Below are positions 22,801 to 34,800 of a stretch of 64,000 nucleotides of DNA, one piece after another. The stretch comes from Siphonodentalium dalli. Its lineage: Eukaryota; Mollusca; Scaphopoda; Gadilida; Siphonodentaliidae. Made by a program: the position numbers and the translations under genes. The stretch is from the NCBI GenBank assembly GCA_032622095.1, contig CP136069.1, positions 31,502,342-31,566,341 of the forward strand, read 5' to 3'. The notes below the pieces were generated by a model, which was not told the origin of the DNA, did no database searches, and saw nothing but the letters and a program-made list of their open reading frames with translations. Position 1 is the stretch's first letter, and every line of letters begins with the position of its first letter.

Positions 22801-25800
22801 ACTTCACATGTATAGATATTGGTATCGATTGATGGGTTTTGAAAATAATATTAATATAATTAGAGAGGTGAGCGGTTAGGCTCCAGTGAAGATCACCGGC
22901 AACAGATAATCCTTTGCTAAAATGGTCTACTAGTTTTGGATTGTTATTATCCATCGTCAGGACCTGCTGCTTTTACGAGAATCAAACTGAGAATCATGAT
23001 TCTGATTCTCTTCAAATTTTAACACTTTACCCAACAGAAGGGCCCTGTGCCAATGCATTCTCTTATATATGCGAGTCGACCATAGGTCGCCTCGCATATA
23101 TAAGAGAATGCATTGGCTTAACACATTAAAAATTATAAAATTGTTAAAGAATGTAAGAAAAAATGGTAAAAAAAGATTTTTTTTTAGGCCAATGCATTCT
23201 CTTATATATGCGAGGCGACCTATGGTCGACTCGCATATATAAGAGAATGCATTGGCACAGGGCATAACTGTAACCATCCCAATGTGGTCAATGAGCCGGT
23301 TCCAATGATATCCATATTTGTATGGTTCTATTGAGACAGACAGAAGATATTTTAGGCTGTTGAAGCTTTATTTGGCCGTTTTTGGCCGGTTTGTTGGGTA
23401 AAGGGTTAAGCCCAAGCATTGGTGACAAAGTAGGTACCGTGCAGAGGGTGAGTAGGAGAGATGATATTTTTTAACTCTCTTAGAGATAACTAGATTCAGA
23501 TAACATAATTTAAGATGTATATTTGCAGTTCTACTTGGAAAATAGCAGGAGTTTTGGAAATCAGCCAGCTTCGAACACTTTGACTTTAAAGGGATAGATT
23601 CACAAAAACCTCTTCAGAACAGCTTCTTTAAACTATACATGTATTGTTTGTTTATAAAAGCACAAAGTTGGTTTTATTATGATTTAAAACATCCAATATG
23701 CTTAGCATTTTGTTATTCGAAACAATACAAGTTATTTTAAACCCTGTTCAAAAAGATATTTATTTGTTTGCATCTAGTTGGTTTTTATATGCCTGTTTTT
23801 TAAAAGCAGGACATGTTATGTTATTGGTCTGTCCATCTGTTCGCTTTTTTCTGTTCCGGATGATAAATTAAATAAGTCTGAACTGAATCGAAAGAAATTT
23901 TGTATGTGAGTTTACTAACCCAAAATACAGGTCAAGTTTGAATTTAGGTTCCACAGGCCAATTTTCACTAGACTTATGGCCCCTTATTGGAATTACAACT
24001 AGCGTATTTTGACACGCCCTAATGATGCTCTTGATGATGCAGTATGCAAATTCATCCAGTGTATTATCGGTTATTTTTGTTGCAGTATGCACGTTCATCC
24101 AGTGTATTATCAGTTATTTTTGTTGCAGTATGCACGTTCATCCAGCGTATTATCAGTTATTTTTGTTGCAGTATGCACGTTCATCCAGTGTATTATCAGT
24201 TATTTTTGTTGCAGTATGCACGTTCATCCAGCGTATTATCAGTTATTTTTGTTGCAGTATGCACGTTCATCCAGCGTATTATCAGTTGGAGGTATAAGAC
24301 ATCAATTCACTCTACCAGAGAATGTCCAGATGTCGATGTTTACCTCAGAATTCATCAGGAACATCCGAAAACACCTCAGTGTTTTAGGTGAGCTATTTAT
24401 CATGTAATAAGCTTAATGAATAGAGCATGTCTTGGAGTTAATATAAGTATATATTGGAATGGTCTATTATTCATTTGGAGGGGTCCTCAGGTAATATGAG
24501 CAGACAACAGACAGCCAAAAATATAATGCAATTGCAGAAGGATTCATAGTCTTTGGTGGGAAATTTTAAGATCCACTATGGTCATTTACTGTACAGTAAT
24601 GCTCTAAGTAATCGACTTCTTAACCACAGCAGAATTATGGGTAACTTTTCAGGATTTAGTCGGAAATATGGCTTGTTGCCATTCATCGGAAAGCTCTCAC
24701 CGAGAGCTTTCCGATGAATGGCAACAAGCCATATTTCCTGAAAAGTTACCCATAATTCTGCTGTGGTTAAGAAGTCGATTACTTAGAGCATTACTGTACT
24801 TATCATCTAAACATTTCCTAAGGGAACTACTCTTCAATGAGTATTTAGTATAGAAATTGTTAACCCTTCCATGACTAGCTTCCACAGGGAGTCTCCCTAT
24901 ATAAGATAATAAATTGGCATAACAATATTTACATTGATCTGGTATGCCAATGCATTCTCTTATATATGTGAGGCTCTCTATGGGAGACTCACATATATAA
25001 GAGAATGCACTGCCACAGGATATTTAATGCAGCTCCCATCATGAAAGTATTAACACAGGCATCACTTAATTCACCCTCTGGGGACCTCATTCTGCAAATG
25101 ACAGACACACTCTCTCCAGACTTGGACACAACTTTGTTATATGCTATTGGACAGTAGCAAGCCTTGAAATAGTGTGTCTGTCATTTGCAGAATGAGGTTC
25201 CCAGAGGGTGAATTTAGTGATGCTACCCCGCATAGCGGGCTAGCATCACCAAATTCACCCTCTGGGAACCTCATTCTGCTGAGGTGTAAGCAGAATGAGG
25301 TCCCCAGAGGGTGCATTTGGTGATGCTAACCTGCTGTGCATCACTAAATTCACCCTCTCGGGACCTCATTCTGCAAATGACAGACACACTATTTCAAGGC
25401 TTGGACAGTAGTCACAGAACCAAGCCTGTATTAATGTTATTGCTACATGTATATTCTATGGTCCTCAAGAGATTATAAAATGCATCAACAATTCACATCT
25501 TCAAGGTCTCCCATAACATTTGAGGCCTATGCGGCATGAGGTTCCCAGAGGGTGAATTTGGTGATGCTAGCCCACCGTGCTGGATAATGTCACTAAATTC
25601 ACCCTCTGTGGTCCCGTGAGGCTCATTCTGCAAATAACAGACATACTGTTTCCAGACCTGGTTATGTCTGGTCCTTTCACATGGCGTTGACTGCATGGCA
25701 TGCCATGTGATACGCGTGATGTCTCTTATTAGAATGAGATAAGCAGCCCTAAAATGATGAATAAATTGACGATTCTTTACTATTCTACACGGCATCGTAG

Positions 25801-28800
25801 GGCTGTATTAAGTTTATTTGCACTAATATATTATTGTGCTTCTACCAGTCACTGTATAAATGTGATATGAATTATGTTGAAAGTTTATTGTATGAATTAT
25901 GATACATGAATTGTACATGAATTATGGATGCAAATATGTAAATTATGTCTTATTATTATGTAATGCATAAGTTCACAAGAGTGAGAAAATTTGGGGAATT
26001 TGGAAAATAAGTTGAAGCATTATGGCAAAGGTAACACAAATAATGTCTCAGTGATAATGCAGACAGAAGATAAAACAATTCTATTTATCCATTAGAGATG
26101 AGGATCCACTTGACGTACATTTTAATTATTCATCCATTTCAGATGAGGATCCACCAGACGTACATTTTAATCAGCAGGGTTACCTGTTTCTATTTATCCA
26201 TTTCAGATGAGGATCCACCGACATACATTTTAATCATTTATCCATTTCAGATGAGGATCCACCGGACGTACATTTTAATCATTTATCCATTTCAGATGAG
26301 GATCCACCAGACGTACATTTTAATCAGCAGGGTTACCTGTTTCTTGCTCCCAAAGATCGAGTCGATTTCCTCGAAATGATTGTTGAAATGCAGAGGTAGG
26401 TAGTGATATGAAAATAAAAAGCTTATCAAATTCAGGGACAAGCTCAGAGAGTGACTTGGAAGACATCTTCTCCCTAATATGTGCCACTTCTCCCTATATG
26501 TCTTCTCTCATATATACCAGTATGAATATTTCAAAACAGCATGATTGAAGTGTATTTACCATGTATAATGATGTACTTACCCATTGTAATGATACTAGGG
26601 GATTGCCTGTCACAAATGACGGGTGACAAACATGACATGTAGGACAATATCATCATCGAGGGACTGATATCGATATAAAGAAAGTTGGCATATGGTCCGG
26701 TTGGTTTGGTCTTTTGTAATGACAGCCACTGAAAACACATTCTTCTTCGGAGAAATGCTTTATATCAGTGAAAATATCATCTTAATAACCTTTGTGAAAC
26801 ACGTTTATATCTATATGTCTTGTACTGATTGGCCTGAAATTTTGCATGTCATAATCTAAGATGTGCCGTGGGACATGGTAAAACGTTTTGCACAATCGGA
26901 CATGAGGGTTGTGTATTTTTAGACAGAAGTTACAAACAGATACACACACACAGACAAACACTTGACTTTTATATACAGTAATGCTCTAATTAATCGACCT
27001 CTTAACCAAAGCAGAATTATGGGTAACTTTTCAGGATTTAGTCGGAAATATGGCTTGTTGCCATTCATCGGAAAGCTCTCCCCGAGAGCTTTCCGATGAA
27101 TGGCAACAAGCCATATTTCCGACTAAATCCTGAAAAGTTACCCATAATTCTGCTTTGGTTAAGAGGTCGATTAATTAGAGCATTACTGTAGGTAGGGTAT
27201 AAATGCGCTCTTGTGTTGCCTAAAGGTGATGTTAGAGAGTAAGTCAAACTTCAGCATTTATGATTCCTCCCTGACTGAAGTGTTTCCCCTGATTTTTCCG
27301 CCAAGGAGAAGCCCTCAACTGAACTATATGGATTACGTCTCCGGCCTTGTGTCAATCAGGAGGGTTAAAATTTTATTGCTGTGCCGATCCCACTCACACC
27401 CGTGTCCGGATTAGTCTCGCATGAATACACCCGCATTCTATCTATTGTCTAGTCAGTTTTTATTCCTCCTCGCCAGGACAGGATCGTTTCTATTTTCTCA
27501 AGGTTGTATCTTTCTGTGTTGCGAGTTTATCGACTCAATATTTATTGTTGATATTACAAACTTGCAATTTATTGTACCCGATAGTTAATTAATATTTCTC
27601 ACATCCGAAACGGGAACTTTTTTCGTTTCACTGTATCCGTAATTTGTTTCCGTGTTTTCTGTTTTCCTCAAGACGGCTTTATCTTACAACAATTGGAATT
27701 CAGATGGCCATCTTGACAACGACTAATGAAGCACATAGCTTACTTGTGGCAAAACCACATAGTGCATATTGTGCCACACATACGGCGTGATGACTATCAT
27801 GACTTACAATTGAGGACGCAATGTAGTACGGTATGCGATATCTCCTATTTTCGTGCTACACGTGTTTCACTTTCCATAAGTTTCCGTCGACTCGCTTCGG
27901 TTATTTCGTAAGTTCCGTTGCTTTGTATCCTAATGTATACTGCCAAATCATACATGGCACTGCTCTGTTAATTCGCAGAAAGTTGCACAGGACAGCCATA
28001 TCCTCCTTTGTCATACTTTACATGAATAAATTCGAAAGATAGTACTTGTTATCACTATCAGATGACAATTCACATTTCTTTCGACTGAGCGATCTGTAAC
28101 ATTGTTTTAACGATCAATACCTGCGAATCTACGCCCGCCAGTATGTATGAGCGCGTGGTCTTGTTAGACACATGGCTCATGTAATAACACATTACATCGA
28201 CTTCAAGGTATTTAGAAAATTCTGCCTTGTCTATCACGATTAAATATCATATAACTCATTGTATCATCAGTACAATAGTTACTAACACTCCGTAACAGGG
28301 GGATGGTATTCGTTATCACATATATAACCACACTTCAAATTGATGTGTTGTCTGACGTTCTAAATTTACATCCATGTATGTAATTGTTCACCAACTGCAA
28401 TGAAGTGAAAACTTTGTAGCCTGACACTAAGCCATCTTACCGTAGGCTCTAATATGCCTCGGCATGGGCGAGCTTGCAATAATGTATTGCACGCCGTAAT
28501 AGTTCCATACATTGTACATGACAATCATATGGTATCAGGGCCTCATGTATGCTGTCAGAACTGACTACTAGTATGCTTACATATGGTGAACAGTTTTCAT
28601 CCCAATACTGACATACTTTGCAGTTTCGTCAGTGAATGATAACGGCAAACAGCGAAATAGAAAGAATACATATTGTCACGTGCTCCAGATTCACTGCCAA
28701 TAGTCTTTCCAGTAGAGACCATCACTTGGCTCACTAACTTCTATTTCCACTTATATCAAAACGATATTCTGCCAAATAGCTTTCACTCGTGTATGATGCG

Positions 28801-31800
28801 CAGTTACATGCAACACATTTATATTGCGCAGAATATCAGAAAGGACTGCATTTGTATTGTTACATGTCTAAAGCGAGCTTACATGCGCAGCGTTTATATT
28901 GCGCACATCTACTGCCAATATATTTCCGAAACCGGCCAAGACATGGCTCTTCGTCTATTGTCACATATCCACTGATTATGTGACAAAAACGATTCGATAC
29001 AATCATGACGAAAATGATTGACGGCTGTTCTGGGTGGGGAAGACTCGTTGTCACGTGACGCTCTTGCTCTCATTGACATAGCGCACCAGCCAAATGGCCT
29101 TCTGACTCTTCCCCATGGTGCAGTGGCCCACATCATTACAAGATGGGGTCCAGTCGATCCCCTGGAATCGTAATACCTTCGGGATACATCCGGGCCTGCT
29201 CCTCCGCCGTCATGTGATCATAGTGGTAAGGCATTCGTATCTTCACGTCCGCTGTAAGCGCACTTTCCTAACGGAAACCGCCTAGTTCTTGCCTATGTGC
29301 ATTCGGAACTCATCGTCCTCATATACGAGAAAAGACAGTATCTTACCTGTCATAGCAGGTAAGATCACGTGGCCAGGGGTATAACGTGATTTTATATTAA
29401 CCTTACTTTATACTCAATAACCTAGGTTGTATTGTGTTATGTATATTAACCTTGCTTTGTTATAACTAACAGCATGTCTTGCAGTCGAACATGATTCGAA
29501 TTTGATGGCCACACACCGTGCAGGTTGCTCATTCACGGGTGTATTACTTGTTATAGTTGGGTAAGGGCATATTAGTCAATGATTACCTACTTTGAGCAAC
29601 CGTACCAGTCTTTACCTCGGGCAGGACCAGTTCTGGCCCCCCAGGTCCTGCTACGGCAGTGTGAACCAATGGTAGGCGGGTGCTGCATGTGGTTGATTCG
29701 GGAAACCAATCTTCACGGGCGATTGCTCCGGCACCTTTCTCTCAGGTGCCTAATGGTGGTGGCAATACGATTATTAAATTTTGAACAAATTCACATCGAT
29801 ATACTATTATTCCACATAGAGTGAAATTTCCATCAGTATTTTGATTTCGGCCTGGATTCCTGCCACGAAGATCTGTTTATAGGCCACCACAATTATTGGG
29901 CACCTGGGAGAAGCCTTGGCGGCTGTTCTGGGTGGGGAAGACTCGTTGTCACGTGACGCTCTTGCTCTCACAGACATAGCGCACCAGCCAAATGGCCTTC
30001 TGACTCTTCCCCATGGTGCAGTGGCCCACATCATTACAAGATGGGGTCCAGTCGATCCCCTGGAATCGTAATACCTTCGGGATACATCCGGGCCTGCTCC
30101 TCCGCCGTCATGCGATCATAGTGGTATGTCATCGACATTTATTCCAGTTTGGTCAGGACCACCTGCATTTGGGGGATTCCATGGAAGGGGCTTCCTCTGA
30201 TCAAAATGGCTCATCAGAACTTATTCCCTCTGGCCTTGGGGGCGCAGCTTGATGATGCCCCAGAATTTGAGGGGGTGACCTTGGACAGGACATAGCTACT
30301 TATCCCAAATGCAAGAGCATTTGTCTTGCGTCGAACCATTTCAGAGTAGGCCTCTTCCACAGTCTGGTATCCCAACCTGATGCAGCCAATTCTGTTGGCT
30401 GGCGTCGATCTTAACATGCTTCTCTGCATCGCGTGGCGTCGGCAGGTTTGACGACGATGAGCAAGAATCGCGGGTCGACAGTGGGTCACCAGGCACACTG
30501 TCGGACGAGGATTCTGATGTTCCGCTGGTAAGTGATTTTGTACAGGATGAGGATACAGGTTGATATCTTATATTGCTTCATTTAATTCAACAATTTGCGT
30601 TAAGTACAAGTATTTATCTCAGTCAGGAAAGATCCAGCACTGTAGCCTTTGGAGGATGTTCTGGGTGGGGAAGTGAAGAGTTGTTGCGTGCCTCCAAGAG
30701 CTGCTCCAGCCTTCTGCCTCTTCCCCACGGTGCAGTGGCCCACATCTCCACAGATGGGGTCCAGCCACTCCCCTGGAATCGTACACCTTCGGGATACCTC
30801 TAGGCCACTCCTCCACCGGTAGGCTGAATGTTCTGGGTGGGGAAGACTTGTTGTTGCGTGCCTCCAAGTGCTGCACCAACCAACCTTCTAACTCTTCCCC
30901 ATGGTGCAGTGGCCCACATCTCCACAAGATGGGGTCCAATCCCCTGGAATCGTAATACCTTCGGGATACCTCCAGGCCACTCCTTCACCGGTAGGAAAGA
31001 AAGGCTGAATGATCTGGGTGGGGAAGACTTGTTGCGTGCCTCCAAGAGCTGCACCAACCAGCCTTCTATCTCTTCCCCACTGTGCAGTGGCCCACATCTC
31101 CACACGATGGGGTCCAATCTCCTGGAATCGTAATACCTTCGGGATACCTCCAGGCCACTCCTTCATCGGTCATTTTGCAATTTTGATCATTCTGCTACAT
31201 TTGATCATTTCGAAATGTACCCGACACTCGTTATGTGCGCCATCATAGATCACTGATGCTTCTATGCTTGTTCATCAAGTCCTCAGTGGTGTTCTCTAAT
31301 CCCATATATACTGGTATGCAATGATACCTTGGATCATGATGGCGTTCCCTGCTCTCTACATTATACGAGGCTGGAGTACAGAGGTGTGGCATGATATAAT
31401 GAAACCTCATACCTCGCTATGATATCTGCAGCATATCATTTTTATATCTGGTTTGTGTATCACAGGGAGCAATTTACTTTCGATTTCTGATTAGCAAATA
31501 ATCTCACATTGACATGATTAGATAGCATTTTTATAACATCATACATGTATAATAAATTCCTCGCTATTACCGGTATCCACATTTCAGTGGCAAATCGCGA
31601 TGCGATTCCAGTTAATTTGCTCCCTGGTGTATCATAAGCATTCTGATATCTTATGGCATACACAATGGCTGCATGTGACATCAGTTCATAATGTGAACTG
31701 TCGAGAGAGTGAAGAAGATAACAAAGAGAATTGGATGCAGCAAAGTTATACTTGCTCGGTTGTCTCGCTAGCATGAATTATATGGCACTACCTGGGATGT

Positions 31801-34800
31801 TTATTCCAAAAACAAGGGGGGGGGCGGTACACATTTGAGCAATGTCGTAATCTGAATTGGGAGCTCTTTCACGTACCATAATCATATCTGATTCATGACT
31901 AAATCACATTTACATGAATCCTGTTTCGGAAGAGTACATTCCCATCGAATTTGGATATTAATTAACTTTATTGCTCGTGCCTCCTCCTGGGCTTGCATTC
32001 TAATCCATATAGTTCAGTTGAGGGCTTCTCCTTGGCGGAAAAATATAATATTTATAAATAATATTACTTTTTCCTTAAGGGAAGCCCGAAACTGAACTAT
32101 CATAGATCCCTCCCATGGTGGTGCCATTCCCAACCCCGCGACTCGCAAATCTCATGATTAAGTCGGAAATAAAAAACTGACTAGACAATAGATAGAATGC
32201 GGGTGTATTCATGCGAGACTAATCCGGACACGGGTGTGAGTGGGATCGGCACAGCAATAAAATTTTAACCCTCCTGATTGACACAAGGCCGGAGACGTAA
32301 TCCATATAGTTCAGTTTCGGGCTTCCCTTAAGGAAAAAGTAATATTATTTATAAATATTATATTTTACTGGCGTACATTTAGCTCCATGCATATAATGAA
32401 GGGATGATATGTTTCGACATCACAATTCTATTTTTAATGAAAAAAAAACAATGATTCCCCCCGACCTCGGTCTTCCAGACCAGCCGCCTGAAAATTATAT
32501 TTCCTTAAAGAAAGCCTGAACACTGAACTATATGGATAGATGTCCTGCGTTTGTAAACCATAGCAGAAAAGGGTTAACTTTTTTTTGGTCGCCTACGGTA
32601 ACTAATGGTCAGTGGCTTGCCTCGGTATCAGTCACGCATGCGCAGTCCCAATATAATTCACTGTACAGATTGAATTAGCCAGTTTATTTTTCTGCTACAA
32701 CCGAACGGATCATAAGGGAGTATTTTTCCGAATTTGTCGTTTAACAATAGCGACAAATTCAATTTATCGATACAATAATTACTGGTCGCCTACGCGTTCG
32801 TTTTTATAATAATCGTTTCGAATTCACGGACCGTTTCGTTTCAAACATATAATTGTTCGTGTTTTTCGAATAGGCGGCTGACTTCAAAATTTTCGAATAT
32901 GAAAATCGACATTTCGCCATAATCAGCCGCCATTTCAAGGCCTTACGAGGCGCATAGACTACTGTGAACAATTCATCTATGTAATTATTATAGAACCTAT
33001 AAGGTATGATATAATTTGTCAGATATAAAAAATGCCACGTGATTCGCTAACAGAAGTCTCCTAATTTCGTGGGAATTTATTTACGCGTGGACATTTATTT
33101 AGCAATAATTACCATCGCTACTGACGCTATCTATCATAATGTTATGAACAACATTCTTTCTCATAATACTTTGTTGTTTTATGGTTCTATACCACTGATC
33201 CAGATGTGTTGGTCACATTCAAACTTAAAGTTGATAACATTAACATCTTGGTTTATCAATGTCAAAACCAGATACCATTTCAAGGCCTTACGAGGCGCAC
33301 AGATTATTGTGAGAAATACATCTATGGAATTATTATAGCACCTATAAGGTATGATTGAATTTGTCAGATATCAAAAATGCCACGTGATTCTCCGCCGGAA
33401 ATATCATAATTTCGTGGGAATTATTTTGACGTTTTAATGCGTGGAAATTTATTTAACAATAATTCCATCGCTACTGACGCTATCTCTCGTCATGTTATGA
33501 ACAACGTGCTTTCACATAATACTATGTTTCAATACAAATGATCCAGATGTGTTAATCACGTTTGACCTTGACGTTGATCTACCCAAGAATACTGACAGTT
33601 GATTAGATCTTGGTTTATCAATGTCACATGCATAACAATAACTTCATATGACAGTAGTACCGTAGTGCTACGAATAAATCTCAGCCATGTCATAGAGGTA
33701 TGTCGATTAATAGCTACCTTGTATATACCGCTATTCTCAAAGTGATTGACCAGAGAAACGGGGTGATACCCCGGTCATGACCGCGGTGATACCGGTAATA
33801 AACGGTAGCGGTATCGAGACGGTCATGGCGTGAAGTTACGGTATTGGGTGATGATACAGTGGTCTTTTAGCGGGCACCGCATTAATTTTGTGGAATACCG
33901 CGGTGATTTTCATGGAACTCTTTTAGGGGAGGTATTTACTCGCGCATGCTTGTTCGCGTTAACAAGCGGTATCGGTGCCGCGGTGTTGGAGGATACCGCG
34001 GTATAGTACCGCCATATTAACTGGGTGACACCACGTTATTGGTGGTTAATTACTTTAAGTATGGCGGTAGGTCTAATGAACAATAGCTGCGATTATACAC
34101 CAGCCGGTTCAGCAAGCCGGTCTGAACCGGTGGGCTTGTAAATTTCTGAGAAGGATCCAGGGATGTTTTTCTACCTGCTACAGGTTTGGGCGCTCAAACT
34201 CTGGAGACCCTGGGGATAGTAATTATTAAAGTGGTTCTCCATTATTTCAACAAATTTTTCTAAGAGAAGAATAATTCAACAACTAAACATGAAAATCGGA
34301 TGAGATAGTCTACTAGTATGATATAGAGCCTTTATTTGCACCATCTCTGGATCCTTCCCAGGTAGTATTTCTCGGTCGGATCTCTTCTCGGGCAGGAACA
34401 GTTCACGCTCCCCCGATTATGCCGCGGCATTAAATCAATTAGTGGGGAAGCGACCGGTGGCGATGCAGGGGTACTTGGGACCCCCAGGACATTTGGTCCC
34501 ACACCGGCGCAAGCGGTTCTGTGTGCTGAAGTTGCCAAAATCGCGTGCGAACGTAACGACACCGGCTGGGCGGCCTACGGCGACTTCGGCATAGGGCAGT
34601 GGCCCTACCCATGAGGTAGCAAGCCCGGTCCTCTTGGTCACGATCTATATAAAGACGCGGCCTTGCCTGCCTCTCAGCCGTCTTGGGGTTTCTGCTGCAA
34701 TGGCCTCTACCCATCGTTCTGCTTGGACAGGACATTCAGCTTGGTCGGGACCACCTGCATTTGGGGGGGGGGCTCACCCCGGTCCGATGGCTCCACCTCC

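Larger units (their letters stand above)
27288..32370 (+). mobile_element. DIRS-like element X (tyrosine-recombinase-type retrotransposon architecture), non-autonomous
   Basis: Inverted terminal repeats: 27320-27462 is complementary to 32166-32310 (AGACAATAGATAGAATGCGG, CGGACACGGGTGTGAGTGGG). At 31995-32095 an internal region joins the complement of the extreme left end (CAGTTGAGGGCTTCTCCTTG) to the complement of the extreme right end (CCTTAAGGGAAGCCCGAAAC). That is the internal complementary region used by DIRS elements to circularise. The interior holds gag-like acidic fragments ([17 protein letters not shown] near 30440) and internal duplications, but no reverse transcriptase or tyrosine recombinase that I can read. 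The DIRS class is inferred from structure. Confidence 0.65.

Noticed and set aside
24009-24407. Plus-strand 132-residue frame rich in YFCCSMHVH repeats as a separate gene
   Set aside because: It is the 43-bp acceptor array read through into exon 2; the pyrimidine tract makes the apparent protein.
26098-26379. 93-residue frame [10 protein letters not shown]... as a protein
   Set aside because: Wrong frame: the exon 3 frame ([10 protein letters not shown]) is the one that joins exons 2 and 4.
30573-31248. Overlapping frames with '[21 protein letters not shown]' as a repeated-domain gene
   Set aside because: Equally long frames occur on both strands across the tandem 175-bp array; no start, splice or codon signal.
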